From positions 620,001-684,000 of the forward strand of contig NC_006044.2 of NCBI RefSeq assembly GCF_000006445.2: a DNA stretch of 64,000 bases, given 5' to 3'. A program made the translations under genes and the position numbers. This stretch comes from Debaryomyces hansenii CBS767. Taxonomy: Eukaryota; Ascomycota; Pichiomycetes; Serinales; Debaryomycetaceae. Below, in pieces: positions 26,901 to 38,669 of the stretch (positions are counted from its first letter, which is position 1; each line of letters begins with the position of its first letter). A model generated the notes under the pieces. It worked only from the letters and a program-made list of their open reading frames with translations, was not told where the DNA came from and did no database searches.

Positions 26901-29900
26901 ATGTCCGATAAAGATCATTCGTTACCTATTCCAGTACCTGGAAATGAAGAGAATGGAAACAATAAGTCAACTTTTTCTCAATCAGTGTTTCGTAAAATGA
27001 GTCAACCTATGTCTCCATTATCATTATCAGGCCCAGCTAACCAGGCGTCCACACAACTGGCGATAGCCTCTATAGCGCCAATGTTGGAAGGGTTTGCGCC
27101 CAAAACTAGTGCCGAGGAATCTAAGGATGGTGTTTCTTCGAAATTGACCACTTCGCCTCATGGATCGGATAGTTTGTCAACAGATAATTTGAATGCGAAC
27201 GATACGGCTAAGTCGAAAAGGAATTCAAGGGCAGGTTCTACTTCTTCTGGAAGTGCATTGGATCCAGGGATGAGTAAATTGAATAAAACTACGTCGAATT
27301 CGTCTTCTGCTTCAAGGATGTCTATATCTATTCACAAGGAACCAGAAGGGCCTAAATTGCCTAAGATAGGTAAGATTGGTGTATGCGCTATGGATTCTAA
27401 AGTCATGTCTAAACCATGTCGTCGTATCTTGAACAGGTTAATTGAAAACGGAGAGTTTGAAACCATTATTTTTGGGGATAAGGTAATTCTTGATGAAGCC
27501 ATTGAAAATTGGCCAACGTGTGATTTTTTGATTAGTTTTTTTTCATCTGGATTCCCTTTAGAAAAGGCTATTGCTTATGCTAATTACCGTAAGCCATATA
27601 TATTGAATGATTTAATTTTGCAAAAAACACTTTGGGATAGAAGATTAGTCTTAAATATTTTGAATCATGCTAATGTCTCAACGCCAGAAAGATTGGAAAT
27701 TAGTCGTGACGGTGGTCCCCACATTGATGACTCGTTGATGAATAAATTAAAAGAAATTGGCTTGTCAGATGAACAGTTGAAGAACCTAACTGACCAAAAG
27801 GAACCTGAATGGGAAATGATCGATGACGATACTTTGCAGGTCGAAGATAAGATAATGAAGAAGCCATTTGTAGAAAAGCCGGTAGATGGTGAAGATCATA
27901 ACGTGTATATTTACTATCCTAAATCTACAGGTGGTGGTGGTCGACGTTTGTTTAGAAAGATTGGTAACAAATCTTCCGAATTTGATCCTGAGTTATCAAC
28001 ACCTAGAACTGAAGGATCATACATCTATGAAAAGTTTATGGATACAGATAACTTTGAGGATGTGAAAGCCTATACTGTGGGACCTAAATTTTGCCATGCA
28101 GAGACTCGTAAATCGCCAGTGGTTGATGGTATTGTTAGACGTAATACCCACGGAAAGGAAATTAGGTTTGTAACTGAATTGACCGAAAGGGAAACAATTA
28201 TGGCTAAAAATGTGAGCTCTATATTTCAACAGACTATTTGTGGATTTGATTTATTGAGAGTAAATGGGGAATCATATGTAATTGATGTCAATGGTTTCTC
28301 GTTCGTCAAAGATAATAATGAGTATTATGACTCGTGTGCATCAATATTAAGAGGTTTGTTTATTGAAGCCAAAAAATCCCGTGATTTGTTGAAGACAAAG
28401 ATACCCCGTCTGTCTAAATTACTTCACAAGAGTCAATTTGAAGAAAAAGAACAAAAATGGGTGTTTAAAGGTATGGTATCTGTTATTAGGCATGCAGATC
28501 GTACTCCTAAACAAAAGTTCAAGTACTCATTTAGATCGCCTTTATTTATTTCATTGTTAAAAGGTCATTTGGAGGAAGTCATCATTAGGGATGTTCCTGA
28601 TCTTCAAGTTGTTTTAGAAACTGTGAAAATTGCAGAAGAAAAAAAATTGGAAGATCTAAAGAAACTTAAACAATTAAGAGGGGCGTTAGAAAAGAAAATG
28701 GATTTTCCGGGTACCAAAATTCAATTGAAGCCTTCTTTAAATTCTGAAAATCCAGAAACAGTTGAGAAGGTACAATTAATCTTAAAATGGGGTGGTGAAC
28801 CAACTCATTCAGCACAATTTCAAGCAAACGACGTTGGAGAGCAACTTAGACAAAATATTAAGCTTTTGAATCGTGATGCCCTAAAGGATGTAAAAGTGTT
28901 TACATCTTCAGAAAGAAGAGTTATTGCAAGTGCACACTTATCTACATTAGCCTTATTAGGTTTAGATAAGGAGCATGAAGAATTACCAGACGACTTTTTG
29001 ATTATTCGGAAAGATTTATTGGATGATTCAAATGCAGCAAAGGATTTAATGGATAAGGTTAAAAAGAAGTTGAAACCATTAATAAGACAAGGTGCTGAGG
29101 CCCCTCCTCAATTTACTTGGCCGCCTAAGATGCCTCAGCCGTTTGTTGTGATCAAACGTGTCTGCCAATTAATGAATTATCATCAACAAATTATGGATTA
29201 TAACTTCGAAAAGCATAATGTGGACGAATTCCAAAAAAACTGGTGTTGTGGTGAAGATCCTGTTCTATTTAAAGAAAGATGGGATAAATTATTTCAAGAG
29301 TTCACAACTGTGGAGAAAACACATCCATCAAAAATTTCCGAATTGTATGACACCATGAAGTACGATGCATTGCACAACAGACAATTTTTACAAAATATCT
29401 TTTCCTTCGATCCAAACGACGAAGAGTTGCTCGCAAGATTGAATAAGGTATGTGGCGATACGATAAATTCTTCAGGATTAGTCAGTGAATATCCAATTAA
29501 TATTTTGGCGATGAATAATTTCAAAATTCCAAACGATAACCAGACTACTTCGAACAGTAATAATACATCAGGTCCAAATTCAAGCTCCAATTCAAGCAGC
29601 AACCTTGCTAATATTACAACCTCTACTACTCCCGCGTCAGCTGGATCGTTGGGATGGGTTTTAAAGGGAGCCACTTCAACAGTTGATGATTCATCTTCAA
29701 ATAATGAGTCGAATACTAATAAAAAGCAAGATACTCATGACAATTTATTCGATCGTCCAACGTTTACAAGACTTCGAGAATTGTACAGATTATCGAAGGT
29801 ATTATTTGATTTTATTTGTCCTCAAGAATATGGTATTAAGGATGAAGAGAAATTAGACATTGGATTACTTACTTCATTGCCATTAGCAAAGCAAATATTG

Positions 29901-30338
29901 TCAGATATCCAAGGTATGAGGGATAACGATGCAGCAGCTGTAGTAAATTACTTCACAAAGGAATCTCATATTTATACATTATTGAATGTTATTTATGGTT
30001 CTCAAATCCCAATGAAGATTGCTAGAAATGCTTTACCAGAATTGGATTATATGTCACAGATTGTTTTTGAATTATATGAAGCAGACGATTCAAATGATCC
30101 ATCTGGTAAAAAGCATTCCATTAGGTTATCTTTATCTCCAGGTTGCCATACTCAAGATCCGTTAGATGTTCAATTAGATAATGATCATTACATTGGATGT
30201 ATTCCACGTATTGGTTTAACTAGACATTTAGATATGGATTTAGTGACCCAAAGATTAAAGTCAAGATTCTCTAGAGTTTCATTGCCTAAGAAATTTACTC
30301 CAGTTAATATCTCGAGTCCATTAGCAACAGGCTTATAG
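26901..30338 (+). CDS. VIP1: Inositol hexakisphosphate/diphosphoinositol kinase Vip1 (PPIP5K)
   Basis: 1145 residues (S. cerevisiae 1146). A Ser-rich N-terminus of ~150 residues precedes the ATP-grasp kinase domain at about 155-500 (KIGVCAMDSKVMSKPCRRIL; FISFFSSGFPLEKA-like segment; KPFVEKPVDGEDHNVYIYYP; GGGGRRLFRKIGNKSS; DVNGFSFVKDN). A histidine-acid-phosphatase-like domain begins with VIRHADRTPKQK (Arg530-His531). Family role: it makes 1-InsP7 and InsP8 from InsP6 and 5-InsP7, signalling phosphate status through SPX proteins; the second domain removes the product phosphate. A Ser/Asn-rich loop near 880-940 is a low-complexity insertion. It converges with FAS1. Confidence 0.95.
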   Translation: MSDKDHSLPIPVPGNEENGNNKSTFSQSVFRKMSQPMSPLSLSGPANQASTQLAIASIAPMLEGFAPKTSAEESKDGVSSKLTTSPHGSDSLSTDNLNANDTAKSKRNSRAGSTSSGSALDPGMSKLNKTTSNSSSASRMSISIHKEPEGPKLPKIGKIGVCAMDSKVMSKPCRRILNRLIENGEFETIIFGDKVILDEAIENWPTCDFLISFFSSGFPLEKAIAYANYRKPYILNDLILQKTLWDRRLVLNILNHANVSTPERLEISRDGGPHIDDSLMNKLKEIGLSDEQLKNLTDQKEPEWEMIDDDTLQVEDKIMKKPFVEKPVDGEDHNVYIYYPKSTGGGGRRLFRKIGNKSSEFDPELSTPRTEGSYIYEKFMDTDNFEDVKAYTVGPKFCHAETRKSPVVDGIVRRNTHGKEIRFVTELTERETIMAKNVSSIFQQTICGFDLLRVNGESYVIDVNGFSFVKDNNEYYDSCASILRGLFIEAKKSRDLLKTKIPRLSKLLHKSQFEEKEQKWVFKGMVSVIRHADRTPKQKFKYSFRSPLFISLLKGHLEEVIIRDVPDLQVVLETVKIAEEKKLEDLKKLKQLRGALEKKMDFPGTKIQLKPSLNSENPETVEKVQLILKWGGEPTHSAQFQANDVGEQLRQNIKLLNRDALKDVKVFTSSERRVIASAHLSTLALLGLDKEHEELPDDFLIIRKDLLDDSNAAKDLMDKVKKKLKPLIRQGAEAPPQFTWPPKMPQPFVVIKRVCQLMNYHQQIMDYNFEKHNVDEFQKNWCCGEDPVLFKERWDKLFQEFTTVEKTHPSKISELYDTMKYDALHNRQFLQNIFSFDPNDEELLARLNKVCGDTINSSGLVSEYPINILAMNNFKIPNDNQTTSNSNNTSGPNSSSNSSSNLANITTSTTPASAGSLGWVLKGATSTVDDSSSNNESNTNKKQDTHDNLFDRPTFTRLRELYRLSKVLFDFICPQEYGIKDEEKLDIGLLTSLPLAKQILSDIQGMRDNDAAAVVNYFTKESHIYTLLNVIYGSQIPMKIARNALPELDYMSQIVFELYEADDSNDPSGKKHSIRLSLSPGCHTQDPLDVQLDNDHYIGCIPRIGLTRHLDMDLVTQRLKSRFSRVSLPKKFTPVNISSPLATGL

Positions 30339-30393
30339 AATTATTTAATTCCCTTTACTACGTTTGTTTACACTTTCTTAAATAAATAAATAC

Positions 30394-30410
30394 ATTATTA
30401 TTATTATTAT
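30394..30410. repeat. (ATT)n microsatellite, VIP1-FAS1 intergenic
   Basis: 17 bp of ATT triplets (5.7 copies) in the 221-bp convergent spacer between the VIP1 and FAS1 stops. The rest of the spacer is AT-rich terminator sequence. Confidence 0.8.
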
Positions 30411-30559
30411 AACCTATACATATAAACTGACTAATTTGTTCATTACTTTATAATAGTACCACGTATTATATAGTAAGAATAATTAGATAAATAATCCCAA
30501 TTCTAAAATTAAAATTAATGAAATTTCATAAAAAAAGGAACAAACTGATATAAATTAAA

Positions 30560-33500
30560 TTAAGCAGACTCATAAGATTCCCAATTATCAATTATGTTCT
30601 TGATCTTATCAGATTTGGTTAATTCATAAACTTCTTCGAAATAAGCCTTGGTAATTTCGAATGGTTTGGCAGTCAAATTTGGAATATATTTGTTAATCAA
30701 GTCATTTGGTTTGACTGATGACTTTGGAATCTTCTTACATAAGAATCTTTGGAACGGTTTAACACCAGACATTAAGTATGAAGAATGGAATGGAACAGAA
30801 ATACCCTTCAATGGGATAACGGCAAAACCTCTTTGTAAGTCAATTGGTTGTGGTTTGGCTAATGATTGTGCGGAAACTTCGCTAATAATTTCTTGTAAAT
30901 GAGCAGCGACCTCTTCTAAAGACATAGTATCCTGTAATTTAACGATATCAATTTTGTTTAACTTGATGACATTCAAAACATTAGTTAAGGTATCTAATCC
31001 TCTCAAATCACCAGCAGTAACGTATTGAGTGTTTTCAACGTTATAGTTAACAATTTCCAATAACCAACCGGTCTTCTTTGCAACTTCATCAATAACAAAT
31101 CTCAAGGCCGCGTCATTGAAAGTTGGACTAACTCTGGTTGGATTGACAGCACACATACCGTAATTAGATCTACCTAATTCATCTCTTGGAACAGCAACTT
31201 GCATTGTCATACCACGATAGAAAACGACATCAACTAACGATTCAATTGGCATAACATTTGCCAAAGAAGATAATGCCGAATATTCACCTAACGAGTGACC
31301 AGCAAACATAATGTTTTCTGGAACTAATCCCTTAGATTTAATATCTTCATAAGATGCCTTTTCCATTAATGTTAAAGCTGGTTGGGTAAACTGGGTAGCT
31401 GACAATAAACCAGTTGGAGACACGAAAGTAAAAGATGTTGTCGTATAATCAATCTCCTTGAAGATCTTTTCAGATTTAATTTCGCCAGCTTCGCCTATAG
31501 TTTCGAACATCATTCCAATATAGTTGTCCCTAATCTTCCTACCTTTAGCACCACCAAAGTGAATAGTTAATTCATTTGGATTGTTCTTGACAATGTTAAG
31601 GATCGAGAAACCATAGTTATCAAGGAAATGACGATCAGCCCTGTCCCAAACATCCTTAGCAACATCAGAACTATCATATAAGTCCATACCCATACCTTGT
31701 TCTTGAGAACCTTGACCAGTAAAGACGTAAGTAGTAATTGGTTGTTCAATTTCAGCTTCACCAGATAATACTAAGGTGTCAGTTTCGACATTTCTAGTCT
31801 CAACCTTGATAATCTTACGACCGTTGATCATACCAATGTGTTCCAAAGTAGTTTGCAAGATATCGTTTGGCAAAACCATACCGACGAATGTACTCTTGAA
31901 AGCTCTGACTCTGGAAGCAACATTGTTGGCAGCCCATTCTTCAACTAAGCCTCTAATAGAAGCAGATGAGAACATACCATGAGTGATAGTGCCAGGTAAC
32001 TTAGCATATGAAGCAAAAACTCTGGAAACGTGGATTGGGTTGTAATCACCAGAAACCTTGGCATATGGTTCATTAGTGTTTGGAGCTTTGGAAGTCAATT
32101 CCTCACCACTTGAAATTGGAATGGAGTTTTCAAACTTAATGGCTTGTTCAATAGTAGTACCGTTTCTAGATAAGTAATCCGTGACTGGGTTACCGTATGA
32201 CTTGCCCGCTTCGTAATCAACCGAACCAATTTGAATGACTTCCTTGGTTGGTAATTCTAAGTAGATTTGACCAACAGTAGTGATCGACGAGTAAACTTCA
32301 GCACTCTTAAATTTATAAGTGGATTCACAACGGAAAGTCAAGACTTGGTTTAATAACTCAATATCTTTTTCTAAGTGGAACCATTCCTTAGACTTCAAGA
32401 TAGCCAAGTCCTTGGCAGAATCGAAATGAATTTGAACGGGTGTTTCAGTAACCTTTTGGAAGGTGTTTTCAAAATCGACGTATTCACCACGATACAAAAA
32501 TTGAGAAGTGACTTCCATAACTGGTTGGTTTTCTCTGTATATAGTTCCAATAACTTCAACTAACTTACCAGATGGTTGATTCAAAACAGCCTTGATTTCA
32601 GCACTTGATGAAACAACGTCATTTTTTTTCAATGGTTCAGCACCAGGAATCATTCTGTAGCCATTAAACATATGGACCAATCTCAACAAGTCACCGTCAA
32701 TCGTTTTAGGGAAAATGGCTTTCATAATAGCCTTCCAACCAATAACAATTGCAAAATCCATTGGAGCCAAGCTAACCTTACCTGGTCTTGAAACGAATGC
32801 CTCGCACTTGTTACCGATCGCATGAGTGAATTCAGAGATATCCTGACCAGTAATAGTGAGTTCATCTCCGACAATAGCCTTTTCGACATCAATATCAAAA
32901 TCAACTGGAACATTGGAACCGAACCATAACTTCCAGTAAAACTCTTTTATTCTATCGTTTCTACCTTCCATAACCTCTAAGATTGGTGCAAATCCATCAT
33001 TAGGTGCATAGGTGTACAAGAAAGGTAAGGCTACTGGCTTGGAATCGGCAGTTCTATGTTCAATCAATTCAAATTGAATGACTGATTCTTTGACCAATTT
33101 AATGTTAACTACCGGTTGTAACTCCCCATTCAATGGTTCTAAGACAACTAATGAAGTCTTGGACGAGTTATTTGGATGAGAAACTTCAACGACAACTTCA
33201 CCACTTGGAATTAAAACATCGTGAAGAGGGTTTGAAACGTGGTTGTATCCTTGAACAACCCTATCGGTCGTAATAAAAGCATGCAACCAGCTCAATGTAT
33301 TACCTGCTAACAATTCTAACCATTGCGCCTTCGATGGCAAGGATTTTTGAGAACTAAGTCTGTAAATTACCTTATCATCAGACGATTCAATGGAAACTCC
33401 ACTAGGAACAGAATTAAGAGAACCTGGAAGTTGGCCTCCGAAATACTCAACGGTTGGGATCTTTGATTTATCGCCATCATATTCATCTTGGAGTAACTTA

Positions 33501-36500
33501 GCAATGTGTCCATCATGAATGGAGTCCATGATATCCTTGATTGGCTCGTTCACCTTTGTAGTAAATTGAGCTGCAACTGGACCGTGTAAGATACAAGTCT
33601 TTTGAACATCCTCACCGACAACTGCTTCTAAATCTTCTGATTGCCATAACGAATCCTTCTTAAAGAAGTATTCCAATCTTTCATCAATAATAGGAACAAA
33701 AGGAACTGGTTTCTGATGTGGTCTTTGACAGCACATCAAGAAGAAATCGCAATCTTCTTCATTGATCAATTGGGTTTGAGCCAACACAAAGTGGTCGAAG
33801 AATTTGTCTGTGAAAACTTGTGGCTCGTCTTGTAATTGAGCAAAATTTTGCAATAAGGAAACCGAATCAGCTTGGGTAGTGAATCTTTCTTCAACTCTTC
33901 TCAAGAAATCACACACGAAGTTTCTTAATGAAAGATCAATCCATCTGGAAGACTTCTTGACATACATTAATTCAATCAATCTGTTGGCAACTTGTTGGTA
34001 AGTCATATCTTGTAAATCACAAACACCAGAATCATTCTTACCGAACCATGGTTTTTGGAAATCCTTGTTCAATTTATTGATAATGTAATCCTTCTTCTTC
34101 TTTAAGGCTTCTGTTAATTTGTTTTTAGGTAAGTTGAAAATGGTATCATCCAATTCTTTCCATAACATAACACCTCTAGTGGCAATTTTATGGATTGGTT
34201 CACCCATTTCTGATCTGACAGTAATGATACCACCAGTTGGCTTCTTATAAGTACTTTCCCATTGACCATCAGTGACACCAGTACAGGACGCAATGGCCTT
34301 CTTAGCATCCAATGAAGTATGTGCTTCTTTGGCAGTCATAACACGCGAACCAAATAAAACACCATCAAAAGGCATTGGTGGATGCTTGTAAGTTTGTGAC
34401 CATGTACCAGTTAAGTATGGGTAAGTATCTTCGTCAGAGCCGAAACCGGAACCAGCGATCAAAACAATGTTGGAGCATCTTCTAATCTTAGAGTACATCT
34501 GTAAAATAGGTTGATGGAAATCTTCAAAAGAATGATGGCCACCACCTCTACCACCAGTCCATTGTAATACAATTGGGTAAGTTGGGTGTGCTTTAGCGAT
34601 GGTAATACATTGAGAGATGGCATCGATCGAACCAGGTTTTAAACCTAAATGAGTTAAGCCTAATGTTTCAATATATTCGGTTGCAACCTCTAAAGATGGT
34701 ACACCAGCACCAATAGACATCGATTGAATTGGGAATCCCTTTTCTCTCAATTCCTTGATCAATGGGATACCCCATTGTAACATTCTTGGACTAACATAAA
34801 TTAAGTTAAGACCAATACCAGAACCAGGAACAATATGATCCCTGACGTCTTCTAAAGCCTTTTGCATAGATGAAGCATTGAAGTAACCACCACCAGCTAA
34901 TTCGACGTGGTAACCAGCATTAATAGTGGCCGCGACTATTTCTGGGTTAACGGTAGTTGGTGTCATACCAGGAACCATTAATGGGGCCCTACCTAATAAT
35001 TTCGAGAATTTTGTATCGACGTAGACTTTACCAGCCTTGTTCTTGACCAATTTTGGCTTGAATTCTTCCAACCAATTTGAAGCCCATTTGGTAGAGTTAG
35101 GTGCTTTGTTAAATATTTCTTGTTTGAAACCATATTCATCGTCTGGGGAAATGGTATCTAAAGTACCAGCAATAATAATTCTGGAACCAGTACCTTCTTT
35201 ATTTCTGTGTGTTAAAACACCTAAACCAGAAACTCCACCAGGACCAAAATCTAAGATATGAGTCGAAGCAAAGTTGGTGGCCTTTTCCCAGTTAACGGCT
35301 AATTCGGTGATACATCTAGTTAATCTCAAAATAACAGATTCTTCCGATTTAGATGTGTAAGTTTGAAAGTTATCACCGTTAAAAGTGTCGAAAACAGGAA
35401 TCTTAACATCCGCTGGTGAAAAGTCAATTTCTTCATTAGCCAAGTCGTTATGGATAAGATCAGTAGCCGGCTCTAATAAATGCGAATGGAATGGACTAAA
35501 GATTGGTAAAAACCTGTTAGAGAACTTTAATTTTCTTTCGCTGAATGGAATTCTAGCCTGATCTAAACCAGATGGAGCCTTGTTGTTTCTCAAAGTCAAA
35601 TTCAACCCGTATAATGATTCTGGTGGACCGGAAACAACGACATTTCTGGCACCGTTTACCAAAGAAATAGCAATGTGTTTTTCACTTGGTAAATGATTAT
35701 TAGTTTGCTTGATAAAGTTTTCGACTTGTTCTATAGATAAATCTCTAATAGACAACATTGGAGAAGGTCTACCTTCATTATTTTCGAGTGAATCTTGTAA
35801 CATACTTGGTGGTAAAGTGGTCCTTGGGAAAGTTATAAGACTTCTAGCACCAACAAAGAATAATAACGAAATAGCCTTTAAAGAATTTTCGATAAAGTTA
35901 TCCCAGCTAGAAGAAGAGGCAACTGCCATGGCGGTAACTAAACCCTGCGAATGACCGGTAGTACCGCTCAAATAGCTTCTAAATTCACCTGGAGTCAATC
36001 CTAAGGCCTTACATGTCACCGTATAGTGACATAATTGTAAGACACAGATCAATGGGCACGAAACTGGCACTGATAATAAATAATCTTGGTCTGGGGTCTT
36101 TTCTGGGTTAGCTAACCACGTCAAGATATCAAATCCTTGGGTATAAATCTTATCGACATTTTCGGTGGTTCTAACAAGATAGTTCAATTGAGTGGCAATC
36201 TTACCAATCAAATCGGACACAAGTCCACTGTACATATCGTTGATCTCTCTCAATTCTTCGAAGAAGTCGTCCGTGTTACCTTGACCACCAAAAATGGCGT
36301 AGATCTTGGCCTTACCGTCCGAGTTGACGCTCATAGCGTTCTTCAACAAGTTTGATTCTGTCTTCGTGGTTGTGGCATTAGAGTTAATCACCGCGTTGTA
36401 GTAGTTCTTGATAATTCCTTTAACTTTGGATAAGGTGGTTGGGTAAGTCTCGTCGTTGACCAAACGTCCAGCGAACGAATGCACATCGGTGGTGGATAAG

Positions 36501-36781
36501 AATCTCACTTCAAATTCATGCAAACTGAACTTCAACACTTCATCGAACTGACCGGCGGCCTTAGGTTCGACCAACGAAGCGGTGTAGCCCAAAAACTGCG
36601 AAAATAATTCAGCTGGCGACGAGGGTTCGTTGTCGCCCGCAAACCCTTCGGTAGGCTCAGGCAACGTCTTGTTGAACTGATCCTTCAATTGCGAGAATCC
36701 AAACAACAAATTGGTTGGAACCAACATTGTGTATTCAATTGTTCCATGATTTAGCGAAAATGGACGATGTGTGGTACTCAT
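30560..36781 (-). CDS. FAS1: Fatty acid synthase beta subunit
   Basis: 2073 residues (S. cerevisiae 2051). Domains in order: acetyltransferase with Ser278 in GTTGHSQGL; enoyl reductase, FMN type ([43 protein letters not shown]); dehydratase double hot-dog ([30 protein letters not shown]); malonyl/palmitoyl transferase with Ser1830 in [12 protein letters not shown]. It forms the alpha6beta6 cytosolic type I synthase with Fas2, which is not in this window. All active-site motifs are present in one unbroken frame. Start ATG at 36781. It is the largest gene in the window, and its promoter opens into the 1.9 kb gene-free stretch. Confidence 0.97.
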   Translation of the reverse strand: MSTTHRPFSLNHGTIEYTMLVPTNLLFGFSQLKDQFNKTLPEPTEGFAGDNEPSSPAELFSQFLGYTASLVEPKAAGQFDEVLKFSLHEFEVRFLSTTDVHSFAGRLVNDETYPTTLSKVKGIIKNYYNAVINSNATTTKTESNLLKNAMSVNSDGKAKIYAIFGGQGNTDDFFEELREINDMYSGLVSDLIGKIATQLNYLVRTTENVDKIYTQGFDILTWLANPEKTPDQDYLLSVPVSCPLICVLQLCHYTVTCKALGLTPGEFRSYLSGTTGHSQGLVTAMAVASSSSWDNFIENSLKAISLLFFVGARSLITFPRTTLPPSMLQDSLENNEGRPSPMLSIRDLSIEQVENFIKQTNNHLPSEKHIAISLVNGARNVVVSGPPESLYGLNLTLRNNKAPSGLDQARIPFSERKLKFSNRFLPIFSPFHSHLLEPATDLIHNDLANEEIDFSPADVKIPVFDTFNGDNFQTYTSKSEESVILRLTRCITELAVNWEKATNFASTHILDFGPGGVSGLGVLTHRNKEGTGSRIIIAGTLDTISPDDEYGFKQEIFNKAPNSTKWASNWLEEFKPKLVKNKAGKVYVDTKFSKLLGRAPLMVPGMTPTTVNPEIVAATINAGYHVELAGGGYFNASSMQKALEDVRDHIVPGSGIGLNLIYVSPRMLQWGIPLIKELREKGFPIQSMSIGAGVPSLEVATEYIETLGLTHLGLKPGSIDAISQCITIAKAHPTYPIVLQWTGGRGGGHHSFEDFHQPILQMYSKIRRCSNIVLIAGSGFGSDEDTYPYLTGTWSQTYKHPPMPFDGVLFGSRVMTAKEAHTSLDAKKAIASCTGVTDGQWESTYKKPTGGIITVRSEMGEPIHKIATRGVMLWKELDDTIFNLPKNKLTEALKKKKDYIINKLNKDFQKPWFGKNDSGVCDLQDMTYQQVANRLIELMYVKKSSRWIDLSLRNFVCDFLRRVEERFTTQADSVSLLQNFAQLQDEPQVFTDKFFDHFVLAQTQLINEEDCDFFLMCCQRPHQKPVPFVPIIDERLEYFFKKDSLWQSEDLEAVVGEDVQKTCILHGPVAAQFTTKVNEPIKDIMDSIHDGHIAKLLQDEYDGDKSKIPTVEYFGGQLPGSLNSVPSGVSIESSDDKVIYRLSSQKSLPSKAQWLELLAGNTLSWLHAFITTDRVVQGYNHVSNPLHDVLIPSGEVVVEVSHPNNSSKTSLVVLEPLNGELQPVVNIKLVKESVIQFELIEHRTADSKPVALPFLYTYAPNDGFAPILEVMEGRNDRIKEFYWKLWFGSNVPVDFDIDVEKAIVGDELTITGQDISEFTHAIGNKCEAFVSRPGKVSLAPMDFAIVIGWKAIMKAIFPKTIDGDLLRLVHMFNGYRMIPGAEPLKKNDVVSSSAEIKAVLNQPSGKLVEVIGTIYRENQPVMEVTSQFLYRGEYVDFENTFQKVTETPVQIHFDSAKDLAILKSKEWFHLEKDIELLNQVLTFRCESTYKFKSAEVYSSITTVGQIYLELPTKEVIQIGSVDYEAGKSYGNPVTDYLSRNGTTIEQAIKFENSIPISSGEELTSKAPNTNEPYAKVSGDYNPIHVSRVFASYAKLPGTITHGMFSSASIRGLVEEWAANNVASRVRAFKSTFVGMVLPNDILQTTLEHIGMINGRKIIKVETRNVETDTLVLSGEAEIEQPITTYVFTGQGSQEQGMGMDLYDSSDVAKDVWDRADRHFLDNYGFSILNIVKNNPNELTIHFGGAKGRKIRDNYIGMMFETIGEAGEIKSEKIFKEIDYTTTSFTFVSPTGLLSATQFTQPALTLMEKASYEDIKSKGLVPENIMFAGHSLGEYSALSSLANVMPIESLVDVVFYRGMTMQVAVPRDELGRSNYGMCAVNPTRVSPTFNDAALRFVIDEVAKKTGWLLEIVNYNVENTQYVTAGDLRGLDTLTNVLNVIKLNKIDIVKLQDTMSLEEVAAHLQEIISEVSAQSLAKPQPIDLQRGFAVIPLKGISVPFHSSYLMSGVKPFQRFLCKKIPKSSVKPNDLINKYIPNLTAKPFEITKAYFEEVYELTKSDKIKNIIDNWESYESA

Positions 36782-37219
36782 TATGTTTCTGTAAAATAGT
36801 CTATAATATTTGTTTAAACCTTAATGTGTTAAGTTGTAGCGGTAATCTAATGGGAGTGAATTAAATTAGTATAACTGCTAATGTGTGTCTTTCTTTAGCA
36901 AATCGATATTTTTGTATTTTCGATATAGCGATCTGGCGGGAATAAGGCTAAAATTAGTTCTAAATGAATATAATAAATATAAACGGTGGTACTTTTAAAA
37001 ACTAATTGTTACTTTTCAATATAATATATTAATCTGTCCAATTATCTGATAACCGAACTTGAATAAAGATATATCCTTGAAAAAATTCCTAAAGAAAGAT
37101 ATCCTGTGATATATAAATTAGCGCTGATACGCTATATAACACCAAAATTTTATTGATGGGCGGTTTTGGATTTTGGGTATTTGCAACTCCTTCAATTTTG
37201 TGTAATTTTGTGCTAGAAC

Positions 37220-37850
37220 GATCGCCTACAAATTATGAAATGGACGCCAAGTAGTGTGTGTTCCAAATGCCTTAAAATGTTGGGATCTCGGTGGGTTCGA
37301 TGTTGGCAATAGTAAAGAAGGTGTAGAGGTGTAGCACGAGGTTGAGGGTTTACGATGTGTGCATATACTATGTACACGTATGGATGGATATGTGGGAATT
37401 GCAGTGGCAAAAGGAATGGGAGTGGCAGTGGTAGCTAGAGAGGCAGTATTACGGTATATACAGCATGAACTTAGAATATCTTTTAGTAAATAGACAGTTG
37501 GCAGTGTAGACGGCGTTAGACCAAGGGAACATATGAAGTTACGTTCGGGATGTGAATAGTATTTTAGGTTGAAACGAAGTACACTGTTGAGAGTATTTCG
37601 CAGCGAAAAGGACTTAAAGAGAAATGCGGCCGGAGCCACTTGGCTAATCGCGGGTTTTGCGATGAGGACGTGCAACGGTCGACCCATTCAGACCCATCGA
37701 ACTGGGCTCAGTGTGCACACCTACCAACAAAAGTTCGGGTTTATGCAACGGGCACAACACAAACCATGTTTGTATTTGTGTCGATTGGTTATCTGAGTAT
37801 ATTGGATATCGGGTGGTGGGCGATATGCTATGATGAATAAAGTGTGACTT
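37220..37850. ncRNA. GC-rich island, possible non-coding RNA
   Basis: GC is 50-60% in several 60-bp lines (37381-37440 50%, 37621-37680 60%, 37681-37740 53%) against AT-rich flanks. Signals seen: TAGCCAAGTGG on the minus strand (37636-37646), which resembles a Pol III A box; a direct repeat GGTGTAGAGGTGTAG at 37320-37334; ACACAAA/TTTGTGT complementarity near 37756-37782. No tRNA fold, snRNA Sm or RNase P core was recognised. Strand and ends are unknown. Confidence 0.22.
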
Positions 37851-37880
37851 AAAGATATACTCTCGCTGTAGTTACAACAT

Positions 37881-37958
37881 TCACTGTATAATTACTATAT
37901 TCAATTATAATTACTATATTCAATTATAATTACTGTATTCACTGTATAATATTCTATT
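37881..37958. repeat. AT-rich tandem repeat, 19-bp unit
   Basis: Two exact copies of TATATTCAATTATAATTAC (37896-37914, 37915-37933), bordered on both sides by related TTCACTGTATAAT sequences at about 37880-37892 and 37938-37950. Confidence 0.8.
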
Positions 37959-38308
37959 CACTATCATTTCTCAATGTATGGGTGTAATCACCGTTTACTT
38001 GTCAATTGTAATTTTTGTTGATAACACAGTCCATCAGAGCAAGAAGAAGATAAGTATTGCAATTATCGCAAGCCGGAGAAACATCTGATGTAGTAATCTT
38101 CAATAGTTTATACAAATAGTAGTGGGATGTCTTTTGCACTCGAAGTCACTTTTCGCAGCCACTCTGCGTACAAGTGCTCGGTCGGCATTGCGTATGTGTT
38201 TTGTTGTTCTCTTCTTGTGTATGTGGTCTGTCGTCCTGTACTGAAGTATTTTACTGAGTTGTTATACTGGTGAGCTAAGATTTGTATGTTGTTTGTGTAG
38301 ACCTTCTC

Positions 38309-38451
38309 GGTATCAACATCTCCTATTGTAGGCTTTCCCGGTATCAACATCTCCTATTGTAGGCTTTCCCGGTATCAACATCTCCTATTGTAGGCTTTCC
38401 CGGTATCAACATCTCCTATTGTAGGCTTTCCCGGTATCAACATTCCTATTG
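38309..38451. repeat. 31-bp minisatellite
   Basis: Four identical 31-bp copies at 38309-38339, 38340-38370, 38371-38401 and 38402-38432, then a 19-bp partial, degenerate fifth copy (38433-38451, missing CT). The unit starts GGTATCAACATCTCC and ends GTAGGCTTTCCC. The period is not a multiple of three and the copies lie in a gene-free stretch ~220 bp past the NUC1 stop. Identity between copies implies recent or ongoing slippage or conversion. Confidence 0.95.
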
Positions 38452-38669
38452 CATAACGTTGGGATACCCAATGTTTTGTAGCATTGCATTTTCAATTTCT
38501 GTCCGTGATTAATGCAGACTTGTGCTGGTTCAAAATATACTATGCATACATTCACAATAAGCTTACGCTGACATTCTCTACACAACAGTTTATAACTTAT
38601 GATAGATTGTCTTCACAAATAACGTCCATTTATATACATAGTCACTGGTTGGTCGTTCTTTATATAAAC

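Larger units (their letters stand above)
36782..38669. other. 1.9 kb gene-free stretch between FAS1 and NUC1
   Basis: It contains the FAS1 promoter (36.8-37.1 kb, AT-rich), a GC-rich island at about 37.22-37.85 kb, an AT-rich 19-bp repeat and a 31-bp minisatellite. Open frames here (up to 153 codons on the minus strand in the GC-rich part) are rich in Ser, Thr, Pro and Cys with no domain, and overlap one another on both strands, so I do not call them genes. The island has 60% GC over 37621-37680 by hand count, which fits a non-coding RNA better than chance intergenic DNA in this genome. Confidence 0.5.

Noticed and set aside
37226..37687. 153-codon minus-strand ATG frame in the GC-rich island
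   Set aside because: Composition is Ser/Thr/Pro/Cys/His-rich with no domain, and a plus-strand frame overlaps it; high GC lowers stop frequency, so it is probably a by-product of base composition.
38108..38350. 80-codon minus-strand frame running into the minisatellite
   Set aside because: It starts in the 31-bp repeat, whose period is not a multiple of three, and has no protein features.
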